DNA from: Paenibacillus antibioticophila
Lineage (GTDB): Bacteria; Bacillota; Bacilli; Paenibacillales; Paenibacillaceae
Assembly (NCBI RefSeq): GCF_000455265.1
Contig: NZ_HG005140.1
Span: 391,852 to 455,851 of the forward strand
Direction of reading: 5' to 3'
Length of the DNA: 64,000 nucleotides
In this document: positions 1-8,664 of the stretch, piece by piece
Layout of the letters: every line of letters begins with the position of its first letter
Position numbering within the stretch: position 1 is the first letter of the stretch
The notes under the pieces: model-generated
Databases searched by the model: none
What the model was told of the DNA's origin: nothing
The model's input: the letters and a program-made list of their open reading frames with translations, nothing else
Translations under genes and position numbers: made by a program

Positions 1-364
1 GTTCGCGTTCGCTTAAGCGAGATAGGGCATCTTCGATCTGAAACCTCTCCCAATCACTCAGGTTGCTAGGGCTCCCTGCCTTCGCATTGCTGACAAATGC
101 CTGCATTCGAAGAGGATCCACCAACTTTTCACGCTGATATGCGGCCAGTCTTTCAACACCTCGCTTATTTCCGGGGCGACGTCCGGTTGAAAGCCATTCG
201 ATGACATATTCACAATCGCTGATCATTCCGGAGATGGCTTTTTTATCATCAGCATCAGCCCTGGCATAGACACGTCTTGCTGCGTTTAAGGATCGCTGAT
301 AATTAGCTGCTGTAGCCGGACCTAAATCTTGTACGCCATGCTGATCAGGTAAAACCTTTGCCAT
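1..364 (-). CDS. Phage positive-control sigma-like factor (Xpf type), partial
   Basis: The 3' end lies beyond the window edge; 121 codons are visible. The ATG at 364-362 follows an AGGAGGG ribosome site. The protein begins MAKVLPDQHG and contains the stretch EYVIEWLSTGRRPGNKRG followed by a YQREK segment, which I recognise from the small sigma-70-like late-gene regulators of Bacillus prophages (PBSX Xpf type). In those phages the protein turns on late operons and lies at the end of the early operon, as here, directly behind the DnaB helicase gene. The C-terminal helix-turn-helix that would confirm the family is outside the window, so the call rests on the N-terminal pattern and position. Confidence 0.6.
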   Translation of the reverse strand, partial: MAKVLPDQHGVQDLGPATAANYQRSLNAARRVYARADADDKKAISGMISDCEYVIEWLSTGRRPGNKRGVERLAAYQREKLVDPLRMQAFVSNAKAGSPSNLSDWERFQIEDALSRLSERE

Positions 365-374
365 CCTATCCCTC

Positions 375-1730
375 CTAAACTGCGTGTGATCTTTCATAAT
401 TAGCGAATTTATTGAAGTCCTTCATAAATACCAGTTCGACCGTACCGACCGGACCATTCCGCTGCTTGGCGATAATAATTTCAATGATGTTGGGCTTCTC
501 CGTTTCGCGATCATAGTAATCATCCCGGTAAAGGAACGCGACTACATCAGCATCCTGCTCAATGGAGCCCGATTCCCGCAGGTCGGACAACATTGGCCGC
601 TTGTCCTGCCGCTGCTCAACAGCCCGGCTGAGCTGGGATAATGCGATAACCGGCACATTTAACTCTCGGGCAAGCTGCTTAAGTTTGCGCGATATTTCGG
701 ACACTTCCTGCTGACGATTTTCTCCTTGACGATCTCCGGAAATGAGCTGTAAATAGTCGATTACGATCATGTCCAGACCTACCTTATTTTTCAGGCGACG
801 GCATTTGTTCATGATTTCGGAAACCGTGATTGACGCAGAATCATCAATGAAAATGTCGGCCTCAGCCAGTTCTCCAACTGCAAAGGCAGCCTTATCCCAA
901 TCCTCCGACCTTAGAAAACCCGTCCGAATGCGGTTAGCATCAATCATCTTCTCGGCGCTCATCATTTTCAAAGTTTGCTGCTCACCCGACATCTCCAGGC
1001 TAAACAGAGCAACCTTCCTTTTTTCGCGAATCGCCGCATGCTGTGAGATGTTCAGTGCAAATGTTGTTTTTCCGACAGAAGGGCGAGCTGCAACAATGAT
1101 CAAATCTGAATCCTGGAATCCTGATGTCATCCCATCAAGATCACTGTACCCTGATGAAATACCTGTCACTTCGTCACCCGAATTTGCAAATCTCTGCTCC
1201 AGAAGCTCGAACGCTGCCATACCTAATTCCTTCATCGTCCGGAATTCTTTTGGTCGTGCAGCCTGATCTGATAAGATGTTTGCAGTAGCCTGCACACGTA
1301 CAGCGGCCTCATAACCTGTGTCGGCCTCCCATGCAGCTGCCGCTTCTCGCTCCAGACGAATGATCGTCTCTCTGTGCAAAAATCTATCTTTGATGGTGTC
1401 TGCATAGTCCTTTATGTCAGTCTCGCTGGATATCGTTCGGGACACAGCTCTTGATAAATCCGATAAGTATTTTACTCCACCAATATCCTCAATCTGCTTT
1501 CGCTCTGTCAGCCGGGCCGTGACATTGACCAAATCAGTTGTTTTTCCGGCCTGTTCAAGCTCCAGAATTGCTTCGTAAATGCACCTGTGTTGGGCAGCGT
1601 AAAAGTGTTCTGGCTGAAGCGTATCCGAAATCTGAACAATTGACTTGGGTTCGATCAACAGCACCCCGAGTAGCGCCTGTTCTGATGTCATGCTGTTGGG
1701 TAAAGTTCTTAAATCAGCCAAGCTGTTCAC
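375..1730 (-). CDS. dnaB: Replicative DNA helicase, DnaB/SPP1 G40P type
   Basis: Hexameric 5'-3' helicase that would unwind the fork during phage replication. The 451-residue protein (GTG start) has the N-terminal DnaB domain (EQALLGVLL near the start), then the RecA-like core with Walker A ARPSVGKTT around residue 215, FSLEMS, Walker B MIVIDYLQLI around residue 310, and the C-terminal QLSRAVEQR, DLRESGSIEQDAD and KQRNGPVG motifs, all intact. An in-frame ATG 57 bases upstream (1787) lies inside the preceding loader gene; the GTG at 1730, behind AGAAGGG and yielding the typical NSLADLRTLPNS start, is preferred. It overlaps the loader gene by 17 bases, so initiator, loader and helicase are translationally packed as in SPP1 genes 38-39-40. 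Confidence 0.95.
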   Translation of the reverse strand: MNSLADLRTLPNSMTSEQALLGVLLIEPKSIVQISDTLQPEHFYAAQHRCIYEAILELEQAGKTTDLVNVTARLTERKQIEDIGGVKYLSDLSRAVSRTISSETDIKDYADTIKDRFLHRETIIRLEREAAAAWEADTGYEAAVRVQATANILSDQAARPKEFRTMKELGMAAFELLEQRFANSGDEVTGISSGYSDLDGMTSGFQDSDLIIVAARPSVGKTTFALNISQHAAIREKRKVALFSLEMSGEQQTLKMMSAEKMIDANRIRTGFLRSEDWDKAAFAVGELAEADIFIDDSASITVSEIMNKCRRLKNKVGLDMIVIDYLQLISGDRQGENRQQEVSEISRKLKQLARELNVPVIALSQLSRAVEQRQDKRPMLSDLRESGSIEQDADVVAFLYRDDYYDRETEKPNIIEIIIAKQRNGPVGTVELVFMKDFNKFANYERSHAV

Positions 1731-2061
1731 GCACCCTTCTGATGATGTCGGAGCTTGGTGCCACCACGCCCTGCCGAAGTTGATCATATTGAGCTAGAGT
1801 GAGAACGCCTGTCTGTTTCATATGATCGTGATAACGCTCGGCATCCGTTTTAGCGTCAGTTCGCCGCGCAAGTGCTCCAGGATGAGGAGGAAATTTATTG
1901 TCCGGATCCGATGCATATTGGATTAAGTTCTGCTGGGCCGTCTCGTATGTCACACCTCTAAGGACATCATGCCAAGCTTTGAGCTTATCCCCGTCGCCGG
2001 AGAAAATCGGGTAATACTCAATGATAAGGTCAAATAGCTTGCCTACCTCTTCAATTTTCAT
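1714..2061 (-). CDS. Helicase loader/inhibitor, SPP1 G39P-like
   Basis: A 115-residue protein starting MKIEEVGKLFDLI with a helical N-terminal half (YYPIFSGDGDKLKAWHDVL) and a polar C-terminus, matching my recollection of the G39P loader/inhibitor family, which binds DnaB-type helicase and hands it to the initiator at the origin. The ATG at 2061 follows AAAGGGG and overlaps the end of the DnaD-like gene by 11 bases; a longer reading to 2160 would run deep into that gene and is rejected. Its place between initiator and helicase is the main support. Low sequence conservation in this family keeps certainty moderate. Confidence 0.75.
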   Translation of the reverse strand: MKIEEVGKLFDLIIEYYPIFSGDGDKLKAWHDVLRGVTYETAQQNLIQYASDPDNKFPPHPGALARRTDAKTDAERYHDHMKQTGVLTLAQYDQLRQGVVAPSSDIIRRVREQLG

Positions 2062-2824
2062 TAGCGGCCATCCCCTTTGCCATATCAGCGAAACTTGTCT
2101 TTCCTTTGCGGTTTTTGTATGTTGTCGGTTTGGTTCTTTCCGCTTCAAACTGTGCATCAATAGCTATAGCTTGTTCCAATGTCCTTACTCCTGACTTGAA
2201 ATAATCGTCTAGTATCTTTGCAATCAACTTGAAATTGTACCTGCCTGAAGTCGAAGCAGCTCTTTCTATCGCCCGAATAACAACGCGCTCCTCGATGCCG
2301 TCTTGATCTATGTAGTCCGCGAGTTGTTGAGCCTGAAAGGGATTGCATCCATATCCGAACACTCTTTCGTGAGCTGCATAGAACGACTCGTAAGAAGATG
2401 AAGTAGAAGAAGAATTTAAATCTTTATTAATAGAAGCGCTTTGTGATTGACCTTGTGACGCGCTTTGCGGTCGGTTTATGACGCGGTTTGAGTCGTTTAA
2501 AACGTCACTATCTGTTAATGACTTGCTTTGAGTCGTTTTAAACGATGCAAAAGGAATAATTCTGTAAACTGCTGATTGCTGTCCAGAGCGGCTCTGAAAA
2601 TCAATTCTGCCCGTTTGTTGTAGCCGGTGACGGGCTCGGTTAATCGCATCCTTTTTCAAACCTGTCTTATTAGATAAGGTTGATACAGCTACAGTAAACT
2701 CGTCTGGCCATCCTGCCCGATTGCATGTGTGCATCAAAGCGTGCCACAGAACAATAGCAGAATCAGTCAACGTGTTTGTTTCGAGCCAATCATAAAAGGA
2801 GCTGATTTCCGTAATGTAGTCCAA
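2051..2824 (-). CDS. DnaD-type phage replication initiator
   Basis: A 257-residue protein starting at TTG (2824) behind AAGGTGA. Residues 1 to about 90 look like a winged-helix domain (LWHALMHTCNRAGW, VSTLSNKTGLKKDAINRARHRL, then the strand IDFQSRSG). A Ser/Thr-rich linker follows at about 95-140. The C-terminal DnaD/DnaB_2 domain at about 145-225 contains NPFQAQQLADYI and YNFKLIAKILDDY, equivalent to the YxxxI motif used for DNA binding. Such proteins open the phage origin and recruit the loader. The origin is often inside or near this gene in related phages, but I did not identify iterons. A second, shortened copy of the C-terminal domain is encoded at 10267-10533. Confidence 0.85.
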   Translation of the reverse strand: MDYITEISSFYDWLETNTLTDSAIVLWHALMHTCNRAGWPDEFTVAVSTLSNKTGLKKDAINRARHRLQQTGRIDFQSRSGQQSAVYRIIPFASFKTTQSKSLTDSDVLNDSNRVINRPQSASQGQSQSASINKDLNSSSTSSSYESFYAAHERVFGYGCNPFQAQQLADYIDQDGIEERVVIRAIERAASTSGRYNFKLIAKILDDYFKSGVRTLEQAIAIDAQFEAERTKPTTYKNRKGKTSFADMAKGMAANEN

Positions 2825-2840
2825 GTTCTCACCTTCTCTT

Positions 2841-3155
2841 TTAGTCCGGTTTCATAATCTCATGAGGATACAGCCTGGCTGATTCATTGCCAGCCATGTC
2901 CGTTGTGCGATCAAAAAGCGGATAGTACCTGTGCTGCTGGTCACTAGTGCCCGCTCCTGCGCTGGCAGAAAACAGGAATGCTCCAGGAGCTTCATTCTGT
3001 TTGACAGGTACTCCGAATTGCTGGCAACGTCTCCTTGTCAACAGGACAGCAAAACGGTAAGGCTTGCTTGTCCAGCGGCTGGAGCGAGGAATGTATACCG
3101 GCAAGCCGCTGCGCTTCACCTCAAGCTTGTTGTACCGACCTTCCTTGTTAGGCAT
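2841..3155 (-). CDS. Hypothetical prophage protein, basic
   Basis: A 104-residue protein of unknown function. The ATG at 3155 (MPNKEGRYNKLEV) follows AAGGAGGG with good spacing; a longer reading from 3191 would place the start before that ribosome site. The N-terminal half is rich in Arg and Lys (KPYRFAVLLTRRRCQQ), suggesting nucleic-acid contact, but no motif is recognised. It is 16 bases upstream of the DnaD-like gene in the same operon. Confidence 0.6.
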   Translation of the reverse strand: MPNKEGRYNKLEVKRSGLPVYIPRSSRWTSKPYRFAVLLTRRRCQQFGVPVKQNEAPGAFLFSASAGAGTSDQQHRYYPLFDRTTDMAGNESARLYPHEIMKPD

Positions 3156-3192
3156 TGCCTTACCCTCCTTTTCTTTTTCCGTACTGTGCAAT

Positions 3193-3558
3193 TCAACTTA
3201 TATTGAAGTCAACGCTGTATTCTGGCGAAATTGATCCGAATTTCCTGATTAATTCAACATCGCTTTTAAAGGATGGCTTCTTTGCCTTTTCATAGGTATT
3301 TGGATAAGTTTCTTTCTTTTCTGCTCGACAATATTCAATTACTTTCCACTCATCTGCCACTCTCTCGGGTGACGAGTCAGTATGGTTTTCGCAATAGTCT
3401 TTTGTTATAACTGAGCCTACGTCCCACGCATCATCTGAAACATAGTAGGTATCTCCCCAATAATCTACAGCCAGGAAAATTTCCTCGTTCAAATCCAAAT
3501 TCTTAGAGGCTTTCCTAACCTCCCTCATGGCTTCGATTATCGAATCAAATCGCTTCAT
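3193..3558 (-). CDS. Hypothetical prophage protein, acidic
   Basis: A 121-residue acidic protein, MKRFDSIIEAMREVRK to the end, not recognised. The start at 3558 sits behind a near-consensus AAGGAGG. It is rich in Asp, Glu and Tyr (FLAVDYWGDTYYVSDDAWDVG) and has two Cys (KDYCEN, EYCRAE). It lies inside the leftward early operon, 37 bases from both neighbours. No function is proposed. Confidence 0.6.
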   Translation of the reverse strand: MKRFDSIIEAMREVRKASKNLDLNEEIFLAVDYWGDTYYVSDDAWDVGSVITKDYCENHTDSSPERVADEWKVIEYCRAEKKETYPNTYEKAKKPSFKSDVELIRKFGSISPEYSVDFNIS

Positions 3559-3596
3559 GACTTACCTCCTTAGCTGCACTTTTTTTCGGAATGTCA

Positions 3597-4061
3597 CTAA
3601 ATCAGTTCGTATTCTCCTGGGTCCAGACCATCACTCACATCATAGTAAGGACTGTATCCCGAGACACTTCCGTCTGAATGCTGAACACCTTCATATATCC
3701 GGCCTTTCACGAATACGCGGCGAAATTTTCCCCAATCATCCCAATAGATATCTTTTAGCGCTCGAAACTTGACCGGTTTGTCAGTGCGTTCGTTTTCCGG
3801 AAGCATCATATCTGCGCGGTGTTTGGCTGTGTTATATCGTCCTATCAGAATCGGCCCCCCAATCGACAACGTGTGTAGCCAGACTTTTATATCAACAGCC
3901 AGCTGCTTGTTGTCCGTTTTCTCTGCGTAAGTCAATAGCGCAGCCCTGGCTGCCGGATCATTGATGGGCTTGAGGACAAAAAAGTCCCCGTCTGCCTCTT
4001 CGCCCGTCTCCCGATTGACGATTTTGAATTTATTGTAAAGTCCTTTGTTTTGGTCGCTCAT
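3597..4061 (-). CDS. Conserved phage protein of unknown function
   Basis: A 154-residue protein. Its first 60 residues (YNKFKIVNRETGEE, FFVLKP, DPAARAALLTYAEKTDN, VWL) follow a pattern I have seen at the start of short proteins in Bacillus and Paenibacillus phage early operons. The rest (KDIYWDDWGKFRRVFVKGR) is not familiar and may be a fused second module. The ATG at 4061 overlaps the stop of the upstream gene as ATGA. An alternative start at 4097 would overlap the upstream gene by 40 bases. Confidence 0.6.
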   Translation of the reverse strand: MSDQNKGLYNKFKIVNRETGEEADGDFFVLKPINDPAARAALLTYAEKTDNKQLAVDIKVWLHTLSIGGPILIGRYNTAKHRADMMLPENERTDKPVKFRALKDIYWDDWGKFRRVFVKGRIYEGVQHSDGSVSGYSPYYDVSDGLDPGEYELI

Positions 4062-4360
4062 AGGCCTAACCGCTCCCTTCTCCACTTCGCTCCCCATCCA
4101 TCATCCTGAAGGGGAATATCGCTTGTTATCGCTAAATCATCAAGACTGTAACCTGATAAGACACAGGCCGGGTCAAATTCGACTACCCGCTCCCCACGAC
4201 GGTTTATGCGGTGCTTTACAGGCCGGTTGTCATAGCACCAAGCGAAATTACCATTAACCTTGTCTATGACAACCTTCTTGCCTTCGTCCCGACGACTGCT
4301 AGTAACAAGACAGACCGTGCCGGGCTTGTACTGCTCATTATCAAAGATGAAGAAGAACAT
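4058..4360 (-). CDS. Hypothetical prophage protein
   Basis: A 100-residue protein starting MFFFIFDNEQYKPGTVCLVT. It is translationally coupled to both neighbours: its ATG shares bases with the TGA of the DUF3102 gene (TGATG), and its TGA overlaps the next ATG. It is basic with several beta-prone segments, and looks like a small SH3-like barrel (GTVCLVTSSRRDEGKKVVID) but this is only an impression. Function unknown. Confidence 0.55.
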   Translation of the reverse strand: MFFFIFDNEQYKPGTVCLVTSSRRDEGKKVVIDKVNGNFAWCYDNRPVKHRINRRGERVVEFDPACVLSGYSLDDLAITSDIPLQDDGWGAKWRRERLGL

Positions 4361-5358
4361 CAGAGTTGACCTTTGATCTTGTCGCAGAGCTTCACCACAG
4401 CGCCTTTGAACTTCTTGGCTTCCTCCTCGTTCTGCTCCTCGGCGATCGCTGTCAGCAGTTCATTGAAATTAGTCACCAGCAGATTAAGACGCTCCTGCAC
4501 CTTGATCCGTACCGTATTATTGTTCTTAGCAAGCTGTTCCTGGAGAGCAGCCAGTTCCTTGGCTGTGGTTTCCTCTCCTTCACGTAGCTTGGCCGCAAGC
4601 TCTTGCTCACGCTTACGCAGAGCTTCAAGCTCCTTTTGCGTCTCTTCTGGAATAACCTCAACACGCTCGATGCTCGGAATGTCGATAGGCTTTTTCTTTA
4701 ATTCCTCCTGAAGCTCCTTGATCTTAGCGCGATAACTATCAGCGCTTTGCTTGGCTTCCTTCAGCTCCGTTCTGAGTTTGGCCGCCGTTGGTGTATCTTT
4801 AGCACTCACTGCCTTCTCAATCTCGGCCTGTAAAGAAGCAACCTGTTCCTCTTGCTCTTTTTGCCTGGCCTCCAACTCCTCGCGAGCCTTCCGCTCTGCT
4901 TCCGCACGTTCCTGCTCCTCTAGGAGCTTCCTTTCGGCTTCTTGCCGGGCTTCAATTGCAGCCTTCAATTCCCGAGACGAAAGCTCAGAAGCATTGGTTT
5001 CCTCTACAAACCCTTCTCTTTCCTCTGCTGGTACGGCCAGAAGAGCCACAGCCTGGGAATAAGAAAGATTGCCAAACGTTTGTGAATTTGCGCCCTCGTA
5101 TTCAGTAGCAATACGCATAAAGTTATTAGCGCTCGATTGACTGTAGTTCACATTCAATTCCAGCCATTTGCCCCATTCACCATGAGCGACAAGCTCCTTG
5201 GCTTCGATCAACCTCTTCCCGATCTCGATTGCGCTGTCCATCACGACCTTGCGGGCTTGTGCATCAATGCTCCGGATTTCTGCTGCGATCAATTGAGGAG
5301 TTCTATCCGATACCTGAACTGACTCCTTCGCAACGACTTGCTTTGTTTGTTTGGTCAT
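4360..5358 (-). CDS. DUF3102 domain protein with long coiled coil
   Basis: A 332-residue protein. Residues about 20-120 fit the DUF3102 family (IDAQARKVVMDSAIEIGKRL, HGEWGKWLELNVNYSQS, ANNFMRIA), found in phages and integrative elements and thought to bind DNA in a ParB/KorB-like way. Residues about 130-290 are an almost unbroken charged coiled coil (many Glu, Lys, Gln), followed by a helical tail. The start at 5358 follows AGGAGGT and overlaps the stop of the PcfJ-like gene as ATGA. No experimental role is known to me. Confidence 0.8.
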   Translation of the reverse strand: MTKQTKQVVAKESVQVSDRTPQLIAAEIRSIDAQARKVVMDSAIEIGKRLIEAKELVAHGEWGKWLELNVNYSQSSANNFMRIATEYEGANSQTFGNLSYSQAVALLAVPAEEREGFVEETNASELSSRELKAAIEARQEAERKLLEEQERAEAERKAREELEARQKEQEEQVASLQAEIEKAVSAKDTPTAAKLRTELKEAKQSADSYRAKIKELQEELKKKPIDIPSIERVEVIPEETQKELEALRKREQELAAKLREGEETTAKELAALQEQLAKNNNTVRIKVQERLNLLVTNFNELLTAIAEEQNEEEAKKFKGAVVKLCDKIKGQL

Positions 5359-6899
5359 ACCGCTACCTCCTGCCGCTCAAGCGGCACTGTTTTGGGTTTT
5401 GGAGCAATCTTCTCCGCCTTAAAAGCCTCAATAAAAGCTTGTAGATCGGCCGCAGGCAAGGAATGTCGCATCCCATAGCATTGAACGATTTTGTTATTCT
5501 TGATCTCCATCGTATAGAACGGCTCATTTGGAGCCGAAACCTTGCGAATCATGAGAATATTTGTCTTGCCATCTGCATGTCGCTGGGCGTATCCTCCCAC
5601 ACAATGATGAAGTTTTTTTCCTTCCTCAATAATTTCATTGGCGGACTTAGCCGGTCGCAAGACGAACCCTTTGAATTCAAAATGATAGCGACGCTCCAGG
5701 GTCTTAAATCTTGCAGCAATCTTTCGCTTTTCTATGTCAGACAGGCTGATCTTTACCTGTGATGTCGTATTCTCATGGGCTGCATGGAGATCATGAGGGA
5801 AAACAACCTCAATCCGGGATAGATCAAATTCAAGCATTTTACACTGTTCCATGTAATCCTTCCACATGCGCAAAACACTATCCCGGTAACGATAATGTTC
5901 CTTCTTCCCCCTCTGGAATTGCCGCTCCACATACTTCACACACTTCACAACACTCTGATACTTGAACATGCGCTTCAGGTCAGGCCATAAGACTTCTATG
6001 GAATCAGACAGTTTTCCAAGGCTTCCGAGCGTTGGACGGTCACTATCGTTCAAGGTCAGTTGATACAATCGCAGGGCAAGAGCATCATCGCTGAATTTTA
6101 TCTGAGGGTAACACTCCAGGAATCTACGTATATCCTGTTTCTTAAGCCGCAGAATCTGCTCTATCGTCTTCCCTCTCCAATTGATTGCATCATACGTTCT
6201 CATGCCGTATAGCTTCGCCTTGACAAAGTAGGTAAGATTCATCTTCGTGAGGTACTCAATGCAGGGGTGCTCCGTATAAAGTGCGAAAAACTTAGTCATA
6301 TCCTGCTCGTTGTATTGCTCCCAGGTGCTGTACTGCAAAGGAGTACCATCAACAGCTATTGCAATGCTCTCCCGGGAATAATATTTGGGTATATTCTGAT
6401 AAAGTGAATATTCTGAGATAACTCTGTCCATACGGTGCCAGTCATCGCCATTGTATGTGCTATATGCCGAGCTATCTCCCATCTTGAAAACATAGCTGCA
6501 TGAAGGTCTAAACAATGTTTCTACTTTCTTGAAATCCCCTGTATAGTCTCGCCGCACGTAAAAACCTACAGCCGTGACAACAGATGAATCAATAATGGAT
6601 TTTTGGTAGTGAACAACATAGGCGAAATCACAAAGATATTTGCGGCCAACGTTGGCCCTATAGATCATGCAACGCGAGTTACATTTTGGACAGTCGGTAA
6701 ATTCCCGGTGTCTCAGCGGATTATTGGGATAGTGAGTTCGCTTGCAATGGGTGCAATAGGCTGATTGAATCCCCTTCTTTGTCTGAATAAAGAGGTAGCG
6801 GCTTCTGAGCAAAACGCAATTGTTCACGTAATCTATTAATTCTTTACTAATAGGCCCGAAATGAGCCTTATGTGCAGCAAACGCGGCATCCTTAGGCAT
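5355..6899 (-). CDS. PcfJ-like protein with N-terminal zinc fingers
   Basis: A 514-residue protein of the PcfJ family, common in conjugative elements and phages of Firmicutes. Residues about 48-80 hold two CxxC pairs (YCTHCKRTHYP and DCPKCNSRC), a probable zinc ribbon. The C-terminal PcfJ domain (about 395-490) has the hallmark KLHHCVGGYAQRHADGK and a FYTMEI strand. The ATG at 6899 is chosen because AGGAGGG lies six bases before it; another ATG at 6905 lies directly on the ribosome site. PcfJ and PcfK genes are usually neighbours, as here. Biochemical role is not established; nucleic-acid binding is an inference. Confidence 0.85.
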   Translation of the reverse strand: MPKDAAFAAHKAHFGPISKELIDYVNNCVLLRSRYLFIQTKKGIQSAYCTHCKRTHYPNNPLRHREFTDCPKCNSRCMIYRANVGRKYLCDFAYVVHYQKSIIDSSVVTAVGFYVRRDYTGDFKKVETLFRPSCSYVFKMGDSSAYSTYNGDDWHRMDRVISEYSLYQNIPKYYSRESIAIAVDGTPLQYSTWEQYNEQDMTKFFALYTEHPCIEYLTKMNLTYFVKAKLYGMRTYDAINWRGKTIEQILRLKKQDIRRFLECYPQIKFSDDALALRLYQLTLNDSDRPTLGSLGKLSDSIEVLWPDLKRMFKYQSVVKCVKYVERQFQRGKKEHYRYRDSVLRMWKDYMEQCKMLEFDLSRIEVVFPHDLHAAHENTTSQVKISLSDIEKRKIAARFKTLERRYHFEFKGFVLRPAKSANEIIEEGKKLHHCVGGYAQRHADGKTNILMIRKVSAPNEPFYTMEIKNNKIVQCYGMRHSLPAADLQAFIEAFKAEKIAPKPKTVPLERQEVAV

Positions 6900-6910
6900 T
6901 CCCATCCCTC

Positions 6911-7258
6911 CTACATCAAATCTTCCATTAGTTCATCAAGCGAAATGTCCAAAGTCTGGGGTGCCGGAGCGGGCTCTGAGGCTGATTTCTTACTTGAAAT
7001 CCCATAATACTTGAGTACAACTGCAAATCCTTGATCCGGTGTCAGCATTGCGAAGTTGCCTTTCTTCTTTTTACTAGCCTCTGTTTGCATGGCTTTCAGG
7101 CTCCCTGCTACGGATTTTCCCTCAGCCACGATAAGTGGTGCATGATGCGGGTTTTGACGGATATGATCCATCAAGAAAGAGCCTACTAAATTTGTATAAT
7201 CATCACCTTTGGAATCAGTTATCTCCTTTTGCAGCTTGCGAAGAGCTTCCTGTAACAC
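6911..7258 (-). CDS. PcfK-like protein
   Basis: A 115-residue protein that starts at GTG 7258 behind GGAGGAG; the reading to 7306 runs through the ribosome site and is rejected. It has an N-terminal helical region (LRKLQKEI), the segment AGSLKAMQTEASKKKKG, MLTPDQGFAVVLKYYGI near residue 75, and a low-complexity acidic tail (LDISLDELMEDLM). This matches PcfK-like proteins, which occur just upstream of PcfJ-like genes in mobile elements. The two genes are 11 bases apart. The function is not known. Confidence 0.75.
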   Translation of the reverse strand: MLQEALRKLQKEITDSKGDDYTNLVGSFLMDHIRQNPHHAPLIVAEGKSVAGSLKAMQTEASKKKKGNFAMLTPDQGFAVVLKYYGISSKKSASEPAPAPQTLDISLDELMEDLM

Positions 7259-7317
7259 ACGTTCTCCTCCTTTTAATAGCCCGGGAGGACTAGCCTCCCG
7301 GCACATAAAATGATCAA

Positions 7318-8025
7318 TTAGGCAATAATGACGACCTGGCCACTACTGATTTGCTCCTTAAGGGCTTCATCCAGATAAGACTTGATCTCCTGAATTGCGC
7401 GAAGCTTCCATTCGCCTCCGTCGGCCTCGAAGATCGCGGCAGAAGGACCATCCTGCATCCGGAATACGAATGACGATTCCGGTTGTTCAATCTCGACGAA
7501 AGTCCGGTAAGGCTTCAGATTGACAGGGTTAGGAACAGGCACGATCTCAGCAGTGGCCACTCCGGTTTTTGCAGTCACCTGTTGACTAATCCCATTGTCG
7601 CCAAAGCTCATTACATTTTCGTCCCTTACATTCCCGACGATGGCAAGGAGCTTACTTCTCACACCGTTCTCTACAAAGCAGCTTTGTAATAGAATGTTAA
7701 ATCTCTCAACATCGTAAAAATCACCGAATCGGATATTAGGCAACAGCGCCTCTGCCTGGATCAGCGTGTTACGTTCCACGTTCCTATTGAAGCCAGTAAC
7801 TGCACTGACAAGCGTCGGTGACTCGATGTGCACCATGACAGGAAGCTTGGCATCAAAGTCATTACGAAGATAGTCCACAAGACCGCTAAGGTTACGAACT
7901 TTCAGTGTCGAGGCTGTGGGCTCAGATACTCGCCGCAATTCCTGATTGGTATACACCTGCTCACCAATTTCGGTAGTGTGAATACCGGCCAGGCTCAAAA
8001 TCTTTTCAATTGCTGATTTGATCAT
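7318..8025 (-). CDS. DUF2303-like phage protein (YfdQ-like)
   Basis: A 235-residue protein, start behind AGGAGGA. The pattern STLKVRNLSGLVDYL near residue 40, FNILLQSCFV near residue 110, an ISQQVTAKTGV segment, VPNPVNLKPYRTFVEIEQP near residue 165 and SSFVFRMQDG fits the DUF2303 family typified by YfdQ of an E. coli cryptic prophage. No enzymatic motif is visible. It may be a beta-rich nucleic-acid or assembly protein. It is co-directional with, and 31 bases from, the next upstream gene. Confidence 0.65.
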   Translation of the reverse strand: MIKSAIEKILSLAGIHTTEIGEQVYTNQELRRVSEPTASTLKVRNLSGLVDYLRNDFDAKLPVMVHIESPTLVSAVTGFNRNVERNTLIQAEALLPNIRFGDFYDVERFNILLQSCFVENGVRSKLLAIVGNVRDENVMSFGDNGISQQVTAKTGVATAEIVPVPNPVNLKPYRTFVEIEQPESSFVFRMQDGPSAAIFEADGGEWKLRAIQEIKSYLDEALKEQISSGQVVIIA

Positions 8026-8056
8026 TCAAATAATCCTCCTATTCATTTTTCAAAGA

Positions 8057-8440
8057 TTAGCGATACATACCAACGACCTTGTTGTCAGCCAGTGACTTCC
8101 CATGGCCATCTGTAACATCCCCTGCATCAGACAATTGAGTCTGGTTCGGATCGTGTTCCCGATTTGGCAATTCCTTGAGAACCGCAGCTCCGTCAGTATC
8201 GAAATCGAACGTGAAGGCTGTAGGAATTCCCGTGGAATGGGCCAGGCTAGACTTGACGTTAATTTCCACGTCACCAACCTGTCTTTGCTTATTGGGCTTG
8301 ACTGCAATCGTCAGCGTAACCGTACGGGCCGCCTCTGCCTTTGTGTTCGGGTCCATAACGTTGGCGGCCAACTTAGCCAGCTCGATATTGAGCTTCTCAG
8401 CAGCGGCGCCTCCAGCAAGCTTGTCCAAAGATATATGCAT
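8057..8440 (-). CDS. Hypothetical phage replication-region protein
   Basis: A 127-residue protein starting MHISLDKLAGGAAAEKLNIE, ATG at 8440 behind AAGGGGGTGA. The family resemblance is to short proteins next to DUF2303 genes: an N-terminal helix (ELAKLAANVMDPNT), then the strands RTVTLTIAVKPN and QVGDVEINVKSSLA, and a polar tail. A reading from 8476 would overlap the upstream gene and ignores the ribosome site. Function unknown. Confidence 0.65.
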   Translation of the reverse strand: MHISLDKLAGGAAAEKLNIELAKLAANVMDPNTKAEAARTVTLTIAVKPNKQRQVGDVEINVKSSLAHSTGIPTAFTFDFDTDGAAVLKELPNREHDPNQTQLSDAGDVTDGHGKSLADNKVVGMYR

Positions 8441-8445
8441 ACTTA

Positions 8446-8664
8446 TCACCCCCTTTCCCGTGGGGATGAAGCCCATTTCTTCTGCTTATGCCGCTCGGCA
8501 TTTGGCCGCTCGATAATCTCAGTGACCTCTGATGCAAACATAGGCGGCGACTTGACTCCGTTTATGGTCAATTTAATGAACTCTCTGGCAACGCCCGAGA
8601 TCTCCTTGACCTCCCCGACCGCTCCGCTCTTGGTGCGGACGATATCGCCTTTCAAAACGATCAC
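8446..8664 (-). CDS. Small protein with KOW/SH3-like segment
   Basis: A 72-residue basic protein. GTG 8664 shares bases with the TGA of the upstream gene (GTGA) and has AAGGGGG nine bases before it. Residues 1-50 (VLKGDIVRTKSGAVGEVKEI, then a strand ending SPPMFASEV) read like a small five-strand barrel. It is a hypothetical phage protein; no partner is evident beyond the operon. Confidence 0.55.
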   Translation of the reverse strand: MIVLKGDIVRTKSGAVGEVKEISGVAREFIKLTINGVKSPPMFASEVTEIIERPNAERHKQKKWASSPRERG

